Assembly: GCF_022113815.1 (NCBI RefSeq)
Contig: NZ_SGOM01000007.1
Span: 161,249-225,248 of the forward strand
Origin: Vibrio cincinnatiensis
GTDB lineage: Bacteria > Pseudomonadota > Gammaproteobacteria > Enterobacterales > Vibrionaceae
DNA length: 64,000 nucleotides
Direction: 5' to 3'
Shown here: in pieces, positions 9,347 through 18,891 of the stretch
Position numbering within the stretch: position 1 is the first letter of the stretch
Layout: each line of letters opens with the position of its first letter
Position numbers and translations under genes: made by a program
Notes under the pieces: model-generated
Databases searched by the model: none
What the model was told of the DNA's origin: nothing
Seen by the model: the letters and a program-made list of their open reading frames with translations, nothing else

Positions 9347-9748
9347 ATGGTTGATCAACAGCAGTATTTACAAGCAATGGGTATTCAAAGTTGGCAGTTG
9401 ATTCATCCGCAGCGATTAGCGGGATATCAATCTCAATTAATACCGCTTGATCCTGCGTGCCGTTTATTATTGATCACCCCCACTTTCCCTTCAGAGCAAG
9501 AGATTTCGTGGTTAGAGAAAGTACTAAAGTCCTTTAATGTGACTTTAGATCAAGCCAAGCACGTTGCCCCTGAGCAAGTCGCGCAGTTGGATCTCTCCTC
9601 TTTGGCGTGGATTTGGTATGCGGGCTGTGAGGTGTCTATCCATACTCAAGCGAACTTACTTCAAACTCCGTTATTAAGCGCGATCAAAAACGATACACAC
9701 TATCGTCGAGATCTCTGGCAGCAAATTTGCTCTTATGGATCACAATAA
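9347..9748 (+). CDS. holD: DNA polymerase III psi subunit
   Basis: HolD (psi) bridges the clamp-loader to chi and hence to SSB-coated DNA in the replisome. The 133-residue product resembles E. coli HolD in length and in features such as the N-terminal DQQQYLQAMGIQSWQLIHP segment, where psi contacts the clamp loader, and a hydrophobic core around RLLLIT. The strongest support is context: holD directly precedes rimI in E. coli and here. The family is poorly conserved, so the call rests on both. The ribosome site is weak. The gene ends only 4 bp before the chosen rimI start. Confidence 0.85.
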   Translation: MVDQQQYLQAMGIQSWQLIHPQRLAGYQSQLIPLDPACRLLLITPTFPSEQEISWLEKVLKSFNVTLDQAKHVAPEQVAQLDLSSLAWIWYAGCEVSIHTQANLLQTPLLSAIKNDTHYRRDLWQQICSYGSQ

Positions 9749-9752
9749 TCCT

Positions 9753-10202
9753 ATGACTATCCAGTTTTTCCCTCTTTCTGCGGTGCATTTGCCAGCTGTT
9801 TGGCATATTGAACAACACGCGCATTCTCATCCTTGGTCGAAAAACATGATTGATGATGTCACTAGCCGAGGAGCTTGCCATCAGGTCATGATGGTTAACG
9901 ACCGGTTAGTGGGCTATTACTATGCGCAAAATATTGTTGGAGAAGTCACCTTGCTTAATATTGCGATTTCGCCGAATGAACAAGGGAAAGGATACGGGAA
10001 GCAGCTGGCTCAACACTTTTTGGCGCAATGCGAGCAAGAGAAAGCTGAAAGTGCTTGGCTAGAAGTGAGAGAAAGTAATCAGCGAGCCTTTCATCTGTAT
10101 CAGCAATTGGGGTTTAATGAAATCGATCGACGATTTAATTATTATCCGACGGCGCAAGGAAAAGAAGATGCCATTATCATGAGTTACTTTTTCTTTGCTT
10201 AA
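9753..10202 (+). CDS. rimI: ribosomal protein S18 alanine N-acetyltransferase RimI
   Basis: RimI acetylates the N-terminal alanine of S18. The 149-residue product is the family length (148 in E. coli). It begins MTIQFFPLSAV and contains the diagnostic HIEQHAHSHPW stretch near residue 22 and the acetyl-CoA loop NEQGKGYGKQLAQ near 77. A start at 9735 is also open and would overlap holD by 14 bp, adding six residues not seen in relatives; the ATG at 9753 is preferred on family length because neither has a clear ribosome site. It is translationally linked to holD and probably co-transcribed. Confidence 0.92.
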   Translation: MTIQFFPLSAVHLPAVWHIEQHAHSHPWSKNMIDDVTSRGACHQVMMVNDRLVGYYYAQNIVGEVTLLNIAISPNEQGKGYGKQLAQHFLAQCEQEKAESAWLEVRESNQRAFHLYQQLGFNEIDRRFNYYPTAQGKEDAIIMSYFFFA

Positions 10203-10364
10203 TGGATTCCTCCCATCCATTTATCTATTGGATAATCAGCCGTTAAAACTCGATGTGTTTAGTTGCTCCCATCGTTAAGATCAGCGAGAATATCCGGTAA
10301 TTTGAACCAAAAGACTAGTATTGGTGACCCGATGCTAGTTACCCCAAAAAAGAAGATTTCTTGC

Positions 10365-11954
10365 ATGTCTAATACTCCTTTTATTGGCGAAGTGTCTAAG
10401 CGTCGAACTTTTGCCATTATCTCGCACCCAGATGCGGGTAAAACCACCATTACCGAAAAAGTGTTGTTGTTTGGAAATGCGATTCAAAAAGCGGGAACGG
10501 TGAAAGGCCGTGGTTCTGCGCAACATGCAAAATCAGACTGGATGGAAATGGAAAAAGAGCGGGGAATCTCCGTGACCACCTCGGTGATGCAGTTTCCTTA
10601 CCGTGATGCATTGGTGAACTTACTTGATACTCCTGGACACGAAGATTTCTCGGAAGATACTTATCGTACTTTGACGGCGGTTGACTCATGTTTGATGGTC
10701 ATTGATGCGGCAAAAGGGGTTGAGGATCGGACACGAAAACTCATGGAAGTGACTCGCTTGCGTGATACGCCGATCATTACCTTTATGAACAAGCTTGACC
10801 GCGATATTCGTGATCCAATGGAACTGTTGGACGAGGTTGAGAATGAGCTAAATATCGCCTGTGCTCCAGTGACTTGGCCAATCGGCTGCGGTAAAGAGTT
10901 TAAAGGTGTGTATCATATTCACCGAGATGAAACGATCCTCTATAGCACCGGTCAAGGCCATACCATTCAAGAAATACGCATTGTCGCTGGGCTTAATAAC
11001 CCAGAGCTAGATAGCCAAGTGGGTAAAGAATTAGCTCAACAATTGCGTGATGAATTGGAATTGGTCGTTGGTGCATCGAACGAGTTTGATCGAGAGCTTT
11101 TTTTGAGTGGTGACTTAACACCGGTTTTCTTTGGTACGGCATTGGGGAACTTTGGTGTGGATCATATGCTCGATGGTTTAACCGAGTGGGCACCTTCTCC
11201 TCTACCTCGCCAAGCCAATGAGCGTGTTGTGGAAGCGACAGAAGATAAATTCTCAGGCTTTGTGTTTAAAATTCAGGCCAATATGGACCCGAAACACCGT
11301 GACCGCATTGCCTTTATGCGAGTGGTGTCTGGCACATATAAGCAAGGCATGAAGATGAATCACGTTCGCTTAGGCAAACAAGTTAGTATTTCTGATGCGG
11401 TAACCTTTATGGCGGGGGACCGTTCACGTGCAGAGGAAGCTTTTGCGGGTGATATTATCGGGTTACATAACCACGGAACTATTCAAATTGGTGATACCTT
11501 TACTCAAGGTGAGGCTTTGAAATTTTCGGGGATTCCTAATTTCGCTCCTGAGTTATTCCGTCGTATTCGCTTAAAAGATCCACTTAAGCAGAAACAACTG
11601 CTCAAAGGCTTGGTACAACTTTCTGAAGAAGGAGCGGTACAGGTTTTTCGTCCACTGCAAAATAATGATTTGATTGTAGGCGCGGTCGGTGTCTTACAGT
11701 TTGATGTTGTAGTGGCTCGTTTGAAATCGGAATATAACGTTGAAGCGATTTATGAAGGGGTGAATGTTGCAACTGCTCGTTGGGTTGAGTGTGACGATGC
11801 GAAGAAGCTGGAAGAGTTTAAACGTAAGAACCAAAGCAACTTAGCTTTAGATGGGGGAGATAACCTCGCGTATATTGCGCCAACAATGGTTAACTTGAAC
11901 CTAGCGCAAGAACGTGCACCGGAGATTGTTTTCCGAGCCACTCGAGAGCATTAA
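10365..11954 (+). CDS. prfC: peptide chain release factor 3 (RF3)
   Basis: RF3 is a GTPase that removes RF1 and RF2 from the ribosome after peptide release and takes part in post-peptidyl-transfer quality control. The 529-residue product equals E. coli RF3 in length. The G1 loop HPDAGKTT appears near residue 20, G2/switch I near [10 protein letters not shown]3 as DTPGHEDF and G4 as NKLD, followed by the EF-Tu-like domain II and the RF3-specific C-terminal domain. The start ATG at 10365 aligns with relatives; an upstream in-frame start at 10263 would add 34 unsupported residues. The 162-bp gap after rimI may hold its promoter but no convincing hexamers were seen. Confidence 0.96.
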   Translation: MSNTPFIGEVSKRRTFAIISHPDAGKTTITEKVLLFGNAIQKAGTVKGRGSAQHAKSDWMEMEKERGISVTTSVMQFPYRDALVNLLDTPGHEDFSEDTYRTLTAVDSCLMVIDAAKGVEDRTRKLMEVTRLRDTPIITFMNKLDRDIRDPMELLDEVENELNIACAPVTWPIGCGKEFKGVYHIHRDETILYSTGQGHTIQEIRIVAGLNNPELDSQVGKELAQQLRDELELVVGASNEFDRELFLSGDLTPVFFGTALGNFGVDHMLDGLTEWAPSPLPRQANERVVEATEDKFSGFVFKIQANMDPKHRDRIAFMRVVSGTYKQGMKMNHVRLGKQVSISDAVTFMAGDRSRAEEAFAGDIIGLHNHGTIQIGDTFTQGEALKFSGIPNFAPELFRRIRLKDPLKQKQLLKGLVQLSEEGAVQVFRPLQNNDLIVGAVGVLQFDVVVARLKSEYNVEAIYEGVNVATARWVECDDAKKLEEFKRKNQSNLALDGGDNLAYIAPTMVNLNLAQERAPEIVFRATREH

Positions 11955-12031
11955 TCTTTGCTTTCCAGTATGACACTGGAATACCGATGCTCAGCAATCC
12001 CTCTTTAGGAAAATGTATTGTACGAAGCAAT

Positions 12032-12062
12032 AAAAAGCCGATGAATGTCTCATCGGCTTTTT
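12032..12062. terminator. bidirectional terminator between prfC and srmB
   Basis: AAAAAGCCGATGA (12032-12044) pairs perfectly with TCATCGGCTTTTT (12050-12062). It has U-tracts in both directions and separates the convergent prfC and srmB genes. Confidence 0.9.
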
Positions 12063-12080
12063 GCTATCGAGTATGCAGGC

Positions 12081-13304
12081 TTACTTTTTCTTTTTCGCTT
12101 TCTTCTTCACGACGACTTTCTTTTTCTCATCTTTTTTCTTTTTCTTGAAGGTCGGTTTTTTGTGTTTAGGGCGTAACCCATCAATAAAGCGTTCTTTGAT
12201 CTCTTCTTTGACGTAACGAGCAACGCGATCCATCATGAGTTGATCGTGTGCTTCGACCAAAGAGATGGCATTGCCTTTTTTACCCGCTCGCGCCGTTCTA
12301 CCGATGCGGTGTAAATACACATCCGCACTGCGTGGCAGGTCAAAGTTAATCACATGGCTAATATCAGGAACATCAATACCTCGCGCGGCGACATCGGTGG
12401 CTAGCAGTACATTGACGTCGCCTTCACGAAAACGAGTAATCGCATTATTGCGGCGATCTTGTGGCATTTCACCTTGAATCCAAGCACAAGCTATTTGTGC
12501 TCGCTCTAGCTCGGTACGCAGTTCTGCTAACCGCTCACGAGTTTTTAAGAAGACGATAGCACGTTCAGACTGCTGAGTGAGGATCACTTTAAGCAGTTCA
12601 AGTTTATGGGCCATATCGTCGGCACGGTGATACCACTGAGCAATTTTTTTCCGTTCACGGCGAGGGGGTTCTGCATTCACTTCTGCTGGGTTAGTCAGAA
12701 GATCGGCAGTAAATCCTTCAACGCCACGTCCTTCTAATGTGGCTGAGAAAAGCAAAGTTTGTTTGCGCCAGCGACACTCAGAGGCAAGGCGATCAACTAC
12801 TGGGCCAAAACCCATATCTAACATACGATCCGCTTCATCGAGTACCAGCCATTCGATCGCTCGGCAATCGAACCGTTCCGCTTCTATGTATTCCAATAAG
12901 CGGCCAGGGGTCGCTACCACGATATCTTGAGTGGTCGCAAGGATCTCTGCATGCTCTTGGTATTGCACACCACCGGTAATGGTAAAAATATTCAGATGAG
13001 TATGCTTGGCCAGTTCACGTGCTTGTTCGGTGATCTGCATGGCTAACTCACGAGTCGGGGTGAGAATTAAGACTCGTGCTGGCCCCCCTTTTTTACGAGG
13101 AAAATCTTGTAAATATTGTAGAGCAGGAATGACAAAGGCTGCGGTTTTGCCTGTACCTGTTGGTGCAGAGGCAAGAATATCTCTACCGTCCAGTGCATGG
13201 GGAATCGCTTCCTCTTGAACTTGAGTCGGGCGTTGAAAGCCCATTTCTTCAATGGCTTCAAGAAGATTGTCATCCAGTTCTAAGTCAGCAAAGGTTTTAG
13301 TCAC
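12081..13304 (-). CDS. srmB: DEAD-box RNA helicase SrmB
   Basis: SrmB is an ATP-dependent RNA helicase that helps early 50S subunit assembly. The 407-residue product has the full motif set: Q motif near GFQRPTQVQ, motif I APTGTGKT, motif Ia PTRELA, motif II DEAD, motif III SAT, motif V ATDVAARGID and motif VI HRIGRTARAG. The C-terminus is a lysine-rich tail of about 40 residues, likely an RNA-binding extension. I chose GTG at 13304 (reading MTKTFADLELD), preceded by GGAG at a 10-base spacing; a TTG at 13322 would add six residues. It is divergent from nothing and lies downstream of trmN6 on the same strand, as in E. coli. Confidence 0.94.
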   Translation of the reverse strand: MTKTFADLELDDNLLEAIEEMGFQRPTQVQEEAIPHALDGRDILASAPTGTGKTAAFVIPALQYLQDFPRKKGGPARVLILTPTRELAMQITEQARELAKHTHLNIFTITGGVQYQEHAEILATTQDIVVATPGRLLEYIEAERFDCRAIEWLVLDEADRMLDMGFGPVVDRLASECRWRKQTLLFSATLEGRGVEGFTADLLTNPAEVNAEPPRRERKKIAQWYHRADDMAHKLELLKVILTQQSERAIVFLKTRERLAELRTELERAQIACAWIQGEMPQDRRNNAITRFREGDVNVLLATDVAARGIDVPDISHVINFDLPRSADVYLHRIGRTARAGKKGNAISLVEAHDQLMMDRVARYVKEEIKERFIDGLRPKHKKPTFKKKKKDEKKKVVVKKKAKKKK

Positions 13305-13394
13305 AGTGAGGTTACTCCGCAAGGCTGGGGGCTGAATAGTCTAAAATAGAGGGCGCACATTATAGTTGGATCCTTACTCAGATCACATCTTTAA

Positions 13395-14102
13395 TTACTT
13401 CATCTTAAGATAAAAATCTCGAGTAAGGGCAATAAAGTCTTCACTATACCCATTTTGAGTATGAATAGTCAGCTGACTCTGTTCAACTTCATTCATTTCT
13501 GTGCCCAGTTCAAACAGTAATCGATGAGCTTGTTTTGAAGAAGAAGGGCGGACTTCACATAATCGTTGTAGATGCCAACCGTGTTGTTGGGCTAACTGAA
13601 TAAATGCCTCTCCTTCTTGGATGGGCAAAATAAAGCAAGCTCGTCCTTCATCGGTTAAAAGATCGCTCAAACGCTGAATTAAGTTTGGGTGGGTTAATGT
13701 TTGGGTGTGTCTGGCGAGTGCTCGTTGATAAGAGTGAGCCATCTCTCCACTGGTAAAGTAAGGCGGGTTACAGATGATACCGTCGAAACGTGTAGTATAT
13801 GAATAGGTAAGAATATCTTGCTGCTGAACCTCAATACGTTCCTGCCATGGTGACGTTGCCACATTATGAGTGGTCGTGCTAAAGGCCATTGGTTCAATAT
13901 CGACAGCGTAAATATGCGCTTGAGTAAAACGTTGTGCACACATCAAAGACAACAAGCCAGTACCACTGCCTATGTCAAGAATTCGTTTTGGAGGCTGAGT
14001 AAATGCCCATGCACCAAGTAGTACGCCATCGGTACTGACGGGCATTCCGCACTGTTTCCCATCAATCGAAAACTGTTTAAATTTGAATTGCTTACTTTTC
14101 AT
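13395..14102 (-). CDS. trmN: tRNA1(Val) adenine-37 N6-methyltransferase TrmN6
   Basis: TrmN6 (YfiC) methylates A37 of tRNA-Val(cmo5UAC). The 235-residue product is a Rossmann-fold SAM methyltransferase: the SAM loop LDIGSGTGLLSL lies near residue 42, an acidic motif VDIEP follows, and the catalytic NPPY motif of N6-adenine methylases is near residue 112 (IICNPPYFTSG). The neighbour srmB is the same as in E. coli, which supports the assignment over other NPPY methylases. The ATG at 14102 has only a weak ribosome site. Confidence 0.9.
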   Translation of the reverse strand: MKSKQFKFKQFSIDGKQCGMPVSTDGVLLGAWAFTQPPKRILDIGSGTGLLSLMCAQRFTQAHIYAVDIEPMAFSTTTHNVATSPWQERIEVQQQDILTYSYTTRFDGIICNPPYFTSGEMAHSYQRALARHTQTLTHPNLIQRLSDLLTDEGRACFILPIQEGEAFIQLAQQHGWHLQRLCEVRPSSSKQAHRLLFELGTEMNEVEQSQLTIHTQNGYSEDFIALTRDFYLKMK

Positions 14103-14424
14103 TGATTCACTTTTTATGAAAATATCGCCATATATTAATTATTAGGTAATTTTATCTGTTGTTGTAATTTTGTTTGGTGTTTTGTTCTATCTGTTGGCCG
14201 TTTGTAATGGTTTTTTGTTGATATATGATTCTGTATTATTTTTAACAAATAGTGTAATTCACTGCTTTTTAGTTCAATTGATAAATTAATATGGTGTTTT
14301 TTGCTTAGCTATTGCGAAAAGTCAATAGGTTCGTCATTATTCGACCCTTACAAGTGAGAGGAAGCCTGACTTCCCTTTCGATGCATACACAACATTTATT
14401 ACATTAATAATTTAAGGGTTATCT
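14103..14424. other. divergent trmN-brnQ intergenic region
   Basis: This 322-bp AT-rich gap must hold the promoters of trmN (minus) and brnQ (plus). A short inverted repeat GGAAG (14360-14364)/CTTCC (14370-14374) lies about 50 bp before brnQ. I saw no leader peptide, no riboswitch-like fold and no convincing promoter hexamers. Confidence 0.4.
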
Positions 14425-15741
14425 GTGAAACAGACGTTAAAATTAACAGATATTGCCGCGTTAGGCTTTATGCTTTTTGCGTTCTTTCTGGGCGCTGGGA
14501 ATATTATCTTTCCGCCATTGGCGGGCCAATTAGCCGGGGTGAATTTACTATCAGCAATGAGTGGTTTCCTCTTGACGGCCGTTGGTTTACCGCTGGTTGC
14601 TATTATTGCTGTTGCGATTGCTGGAGGTAGTTGGAATCATTTAACAAAAGACTTGCCAGCTAAGATCGCCACTCTCATTGCAGTACTGATTTTTATCATC
14701 ATTGGCCCTGCTTTTGCTGCGCCTCGGACAGGGTTAGTGGCTTATGAAATGGCGGTAAGTCCATTATTTGCTGAGACATCACAACTGCATCTCTCGATAT
14801 TTTCTATCCTTTTCTTTGTGGTGGCCATGTTTTTCTCTTGGTCGCAGGGCCGTTTGATTGATCTCATTGGCAAAATGTTAACACCAGCACTCTTTGTTGG
14901 CTTGATTATCTTAGCCATCGGCGTTTTTCTTGATCCACAAGGAGAATGGATGGCGGCGACTGGACCCTATGCGAAACAGCCATTTACCAAGGGTTTTCTG
15001 GAAGGTTATAACACCATGGATACCTTGGCCGCATTAATGTTTGGCATGTTGATCGTGGATGGCTTACGCGCTAAAGGGATTACCGAACAGCGAGCCACAA
15101 CCAAATACCTGATTAGCTCTGCCTTTATTGCAGCCTTTGGCTTAGCTTCTGTGTATATCTCTTTGTTCTATCTTGGTGCCACCAGCTCAGCAATTGCTGG
15201 TGGGGCCGATAATGGTGGGTTTATTCTAAGTCAGTACGTCCAAGCGCTATTTGGCCCTTATGGGCAAATGGTTCTGTCGACGATTGTATTGTTGGCTTGT
15301 TTAACCACGGCGATTGGTTTGATTTCCGCGTGTTCTGAGTATTTCAACTCTTTAACCCCGCTCCCATATCGTGTTTGGGTTATCATCAATGGGGTGGCTT
15401 GTGCCACGGTTGCCAATGTTGGCTTAAATCAATTAATTGATTTATCCATTCCTGTTTTAGTCGCCTTGTATCCAGTTGCTATCGCTTTAGTGGTACTGGC
15501 TTTTGTTCGCCATAAAATGCCGAATCCTCAAACCGCTTTTCGTGTGGTGACGTTGGTGGCTTTCTCATTTGCCTTGATTGATGCTGCAAAAATTCTCGGT
15601 TTTGATATGTCTATGTTTGATATGTTGCCTTTATTTGATGTTGGCATGGGCTGGGTTTTACCTTCATTTTCAGCCCTCATCTGTATGTTTTTTGTAGCAG
15701 GAAGAGTGCGGAGTGAATCGCCTCATGAAAGCGCTGCATAA
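14425..15741 (+). CDS. brnQ: branched-chain amino acid transporter BrnQ (LIV-II)
   Basis: BrnQ imports leucine, isoleucine and valine with a cation across the inner membrane. The 438-residue product is almost wholly hydrophobic with about 12 predicted membrane helices, and begins with the family signature around FAFFLGAGNIIFPP (about residues 18-31). Length matches E. coli BrnQ (439). It starts at GTG 14425 with AAGGG six bases upstream. It stands alone, ending in a strong terminator. Family assignment is clear, and the substrate range is inferred from the family. Confidence 0.93.
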   Translation: MKQTLKLTDIAALGFMLFAFFLGAGNIIFPPLAGQLAGVNLLSAMSGFLLTAVGLPLVAIIAVAIAGGSWNHLTKDLPAKIATLIAVLIFIIIGPAFAAPRTGLVAYEMAVSPLFAETSQLHLSIFSILFFVVAMFFSWSQGRLIDLIGKMLTPALFVGLIILAIGVFLDPQGEWMAATGPYAKQPFTKGFLEGYNTMDTLAALMFGMLIVDGLRAKGITEQRATTKYLISSAFIAAFGLASVYISLFYLGATSSAIAGGADNGGFILSQYVQALFGPYGQMVLSTIVLLACLTTAIGLISACSEYFNSLTPLPYRVWVIINGVACATVANVGLNQLIDLSIPVLVALYPVAIALVVLAFVRHKMPNPQTAFRVVTLVAFSFALIDAAKILGFDMSMFDMLPLFDVGMGWVLPSFSALICMFFVAGRVRSESPHESAA

Positions 15742-15765
15742 TCAAGTATATTAAACACCTTAATC

Positions 15766-15796
15766 GGCGGATGATGAACTTCATCCGCCTTTTTTA
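15766..15796 (+). terminator. brnQ intrinsic terminator
   Basis: GGCGGATGA (15766-15774) pairs with TCATCCGCC (15781-15789) and is followed by a run of seven T residues. Confidence 0.9.
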
Positions 15797-15939
15797 TAGA
15801 GGAAAGAATCACGCTTAGAGGGAATGGAGAACGATGAGCGCTGATAAGGCGATACGTTTCCCCATTTTTCCCTGTATCTTCGTCACATTTTTCAGTAGAA
15901 TTCTTCGGTTAAATTCTATTCATAAAGCCAAAAATCAAC

Positions 15940-17038
15940 ATGTTTGAAATCAATCCTATAAAAAACCGTATTCAGGATGTGTTACAACGCACAACAATCC
16001 TGAGGGGGTATCTTTGACTACGATGCGAAGAAAGAGCGTCTAGAAGAAGTCAATGCTGAATTAGAACAACCGGATGTCTGGAACGAACCTGAGCGAGCAC
16101 AAGCTTTGGGGAAAGAACGTTCATCTCTACAAGCGGTGGTTGAAACGATCGATCAATTAGAACAAGGTGTCGATGATGTTGAAGGTTTGCTTGAATTAGC
16201 TATTGAGGCTGATGATCAAGAAACGTTTGATGAAATTGAGCCCGAGCTGAGCGAACTTGAAAGTAAACTTGAACAATTAGAGTTTCGCCGTATGTTTGCT
16301 GGTGATCATGATTCTTCAGACTGTTATATCGACTTACAAGCTGGGTCTGGTGGTACAGAAGCACAAGATTGGACATCGATGTTGCTGCGCATGTATTTGC
16401 GCTGGGCGGATGATAAAGGCTTTAAAACGGAAGTGATCGAGGTATCGGAAGGCGATGTTGCTGGACTTAAATCGGCGACTGTGCGTATTATCGGAGACTA
16501 TGCGTATGGTTGGCTACGTACAGAAACTGGTGTTCACCGCTTAGTACGTAAATCTCCTTTCGATTCAGGTGGTCGTCGCCATACTTCATTTGCTTCTGCG
16601 TTTGTTTACCCAGAAATTGATGAGAACATTGCGGTTGATATTAATCCCGCAGACCTCCGTATTGATGTCTATCGTGCATCTGGTGCGGGTGGTCAGCACG
16701 TTAACACCACTGAATCTGCGGTTCGTATTACCCATATCCCAACCAATACTGTGGTGCAGTGTCAAAATGACCGTTCTCAACACAAAAACAAAGATCAGGC
16801 AATGAAACAGCTGCGCGCCAAGTTATTCGAACTTGAGCTGCAAAAGCAGAATGCCGAAAAGCAAGCCAATGAAGATGCCAAATCGGATATCGGCTGGGGA
16901 AGCCAAATTCGCTCTTATGTATTAGATGATTCTCGAATCAAAGATTTACGTACTGGCGTTGAAAATCGCAATACGCAAGCGGTTCTAGATGGTGATCTAG
17001 ATAAATTTATTGAAGCTAGCCTGAAATCAGGCCTATAA
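15940..17038 (+). CDS. prfB: peptide chain release factor 2 (RF2), programmed +1 frameshift
   Basis: RF2 recognises UGA and UAA stop codons. The gene is read in two parts: 15940-16014 (25 codons from ATG, MFEINP) then, after a +1 shift skipping T16015, 16016-17038. The joined product is 365 residues, identical in length to E. coli RF2. The SPF anticodon-like tripeptide is at 205-207 and the GGQ hydrolysis motif at 250-252. Residue 246 is alanine, as in E. coli B and most bacteria, not the K-12 threonine. lysS follows after 33 bp, the usual prfB-lysS operon. A naive reading would call a truncated start at 16106; the frameshift explains it. Confidence 0.97.
16003..16018 (+). promoter_or_regulatory. 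RF2 programmed frameshift site
   Basis: The site reads AGGGGG (16003-16008, internal Shine-Dalgarno-like), then TAT, then the slippery CTT TGA C (16012-16018). Low RF2 lets the ribosome pause at the in-frame UGA and slip +1, so RF2 controls its own synthesis. All elements match the well-studied bacterial prfB site. Confidence 0.97.
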
Positions 17039-17071
17039 GCTTTTTACCGACAAAAACAGGGTACATGCAAA

Positions 17072-18604
17072 ATGACTGATGCTGTTCAAAACGAAGCGAA
17101 TCAACAACAAATCGCGCAAGAAGAAAATAAACTGATTGCAGAGCGTCGTAGTAAGTTAGAGCACATCCGTAAGGGCTGTAAGGCGAATGGTCACCCCAAT
17201 GACTTCCGTCGTGACAGCTTGGCGGGTGATCTGCAAGAGAAGTTCGGTGAAAAGAGCAAAGAAGAGTTAGAAGCCCTGAACCATGTGGTAGCGATTGCTG
17301 GACGTGTCATGGCTAAACGTGGTCCATTCTTGGTAATTCAAGAAACGTCTGGCCGTATTCAAGCTTATGCCTCAAAAGACGTGCAACAGGTTTTAAAAGA
17401 AAAATACCAAGGATTAGATATCGGTGACATCATCGGTGTCAAAGGTGCGTTGCATAAATCAGGTAAAGGCGATCTTTACGTAAATATGGAAGAGTTCGAA
17501 CTTCTGACGAAAGCACTGCGTCCATTACCTGAAAAATTCCATGGTTTGACTGACCAAGAGATGCGTTATCGTCAACGTTATGTTGATTTGATCGTGAACG
17601 AAGAGTCACGTAATGCATTTGTGATCCGCTCTAAAGTCATGTCTGCCATTCGCAATTTCATGATTTCTAAACAGTTCATGGAAGTTGAAACCCCCATGAT
17701 GCATGTGATTCCTGGTGGTGCGAGTGCGCGTCCATTTATTACTCATCACAATGCACTCGATATGCCAATGTACTTACGTATTGCGCCTGAGCTTTACCTC
17801 AAACGTCTTGTTGTGGGTGGTTTTGATCGTGTATTTGAAATCAACCGTAACTTCCGTAATGAAGGGCTTTCTCCTCGTCATAACCCAGAATTTACCATGA
17901 TGGAATTCTATATGGCGTATGCAGATTACAAAGACTTAATGGATTTCACGGAAGAACTTCTAAGCTCTATCGCGCTGGAAGTTTTGGGCTCCACCTCAAT
18001 GCCTTATGGCGATGAAACGGTAGAGTTTGGGGGTAAATATGCGCGCATGAGCATGTTTGAAGCGATCAAACACTACAATCCGGATCATGCACAAATCCAA
18101 GCGCTTACAGAAGAAGATATACAAAATCGTGATCTTATGGTGTCGATTGCCAAATCGGTTCACGTTGAAGTGGAAGAGTTCTGGACTTGTGGTCAACTTC
18201 TTGAAGAGATCTTTGGTGAAACTGCTGAACCTAAGTTGATGCAACCAACCTTCATTACTGGTTACCCAGCGGATATTTCACCACTCGCACGTCGTAGTGA
18301 TGATAACCCATTCTTTACTGATCGCTTTGAGTTCTTTATTGGCGGCCGTGAAGTGGCGAATGGCTTCTCTGAGCTCAATGATGCGGAAGACCAAGACGCA
18401 CGCTTTAAAGCCCAAGTTGAAGCGAAAGAGTCGGGTGATGATGAAGCGATGTTCTATGATGCAGACTATATTACGGCGCTAGAGCACGGTTTGCCTCCAA
18501 CAGCAGGCCAAGGTATCGGGATCGACCGTTTAGTGATGCTACTGACCAATACACATACTATTCGTGATGTTATCTTGTTCCCAGCAATGAGACCTCAGCA
18601 GTAA
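17072..18604 (+). CDS. lysS: lysyl-tRNA synthetase, class II
   Basis: LysRS charges tRNA-Lys. The 510-residue product has an N-terminal OB-fold anticodon-binding domain (about 60-150) and a class II catalytic core. Motif 2 shows as [20 protein letters not shown] near residue 265 and motif 3 as the GIGIDRLVM stretch near residue 480. Length is close to E. coli LysS (505). It lies 33 bp after prfB and should be co-transcribed with it, then ends in a strong terminator. Single copy versus a heat-inducible lysU homologue cannot be judged from this window. Confidence 0.97.
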   Translation: MTDAVQNEANQQQIAQEENKLIAERRSKLEHIRKGCKANGHPNDFRRDSLAGDLQEKFGEKSKEELEALNHVVAIAGRVMAKRGPFLVIQETSGRIQAYASKDVQQVLKEKYQGLDIGDIIGVKGALHKSGKGDLYVNMEEFELLTKALRPLPEKFHGLTDQEMRYRQRYVDLIVNEESRNAFVIRSKVMSAIRNFMISKQFMEVETPMMHVIPGGASARPFITHHNALDMPMYLRIAPELYLKRLVVGGFDRVFEINRNFRNEGLSPRHNPEFTMMEFYMAYADYKDLMDFTEELLSSIALEVLGSTSMPYGDETVEFGGKYARMSMFEAIKHYNPDHAQIQALTEEDIQNRDLMVSIAKSVHVEVEEFWTCGQLLEEIFGETAEPKLMQPTFITGYPADISPLARRSDDNPFFTDRFEFFIGGREVANGFSELNDAEDQDARFKAQVEAKESGDDEAMFYDADYITALEHGLPPTAGQGIGIDRLVMLLTNTHTIRDVILFPAMRPQQ

Positions 18605-18620
18605 TCGGTTCTCTCTGCAT

Positions 18621-18653
18621 CAGAAAAACCGCCTTTTGGCGGTTTTTCTGTTT
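18621..18653 (+). terminator. lysS intrinsic terminator
   Basis: CAGAAAAACCGCC (18621-18633) pairs with GGCGGTTTTTCTG (18638-18650) around a TTTT loop, with a T-rich tail. Confidence 0.9.
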
Positions 18654-18675
18654 CTTTGTACTGTAATTAGTCTTT

Positions 18676-18710
18676 AAAGGAGAATGGCATTCTCTTTATT
18701 TTTATTTTTT
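18676..18710 (+). repeat. second hairpin with T-rich tail, lysS-vpsR gap
   Basis: GAGAAT (18680-18685) and ATTCTC (18689-18694) form a perfect stem extended by AAA/TTT with one bulged G, then a T-rich run to about 18710. It lies about 25 bp beyond the lysS terminator. It may be a back-up terminator or the end of a short RNA. The remaining sequence to vpsR (18711-18891) shows no motif I recognise. Confidence 0.4.
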
Positions 18711-18891
18711 GAGAAAAACGGCCTCGTTAAGATCAAACTTCTGTTATTTATTGGTCCGATGAATAGGGATTTATCGTGTAGTCTTATAAGTGATACAGAT
18801 TCTGCCTTAGAGTACCGCTAAGGTAGCGACGATAAATTCTGCGCCAATGTAGCGCGATATAAAAATAAAAAACTAATAAGGAAACCAGTTA

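Noticed and set aside
13304..13322. TTG start of srmB at 13322
   Set aside because: The GTG at 13304 gives the usual N-terminus and a workable GGAG site.
16012..16017. In-frame UGA early in prfB suggesting a pseudogene or sequencing error
   Set aside because: It is the programmed frameshift site; the joined product is the standard 365 residues.
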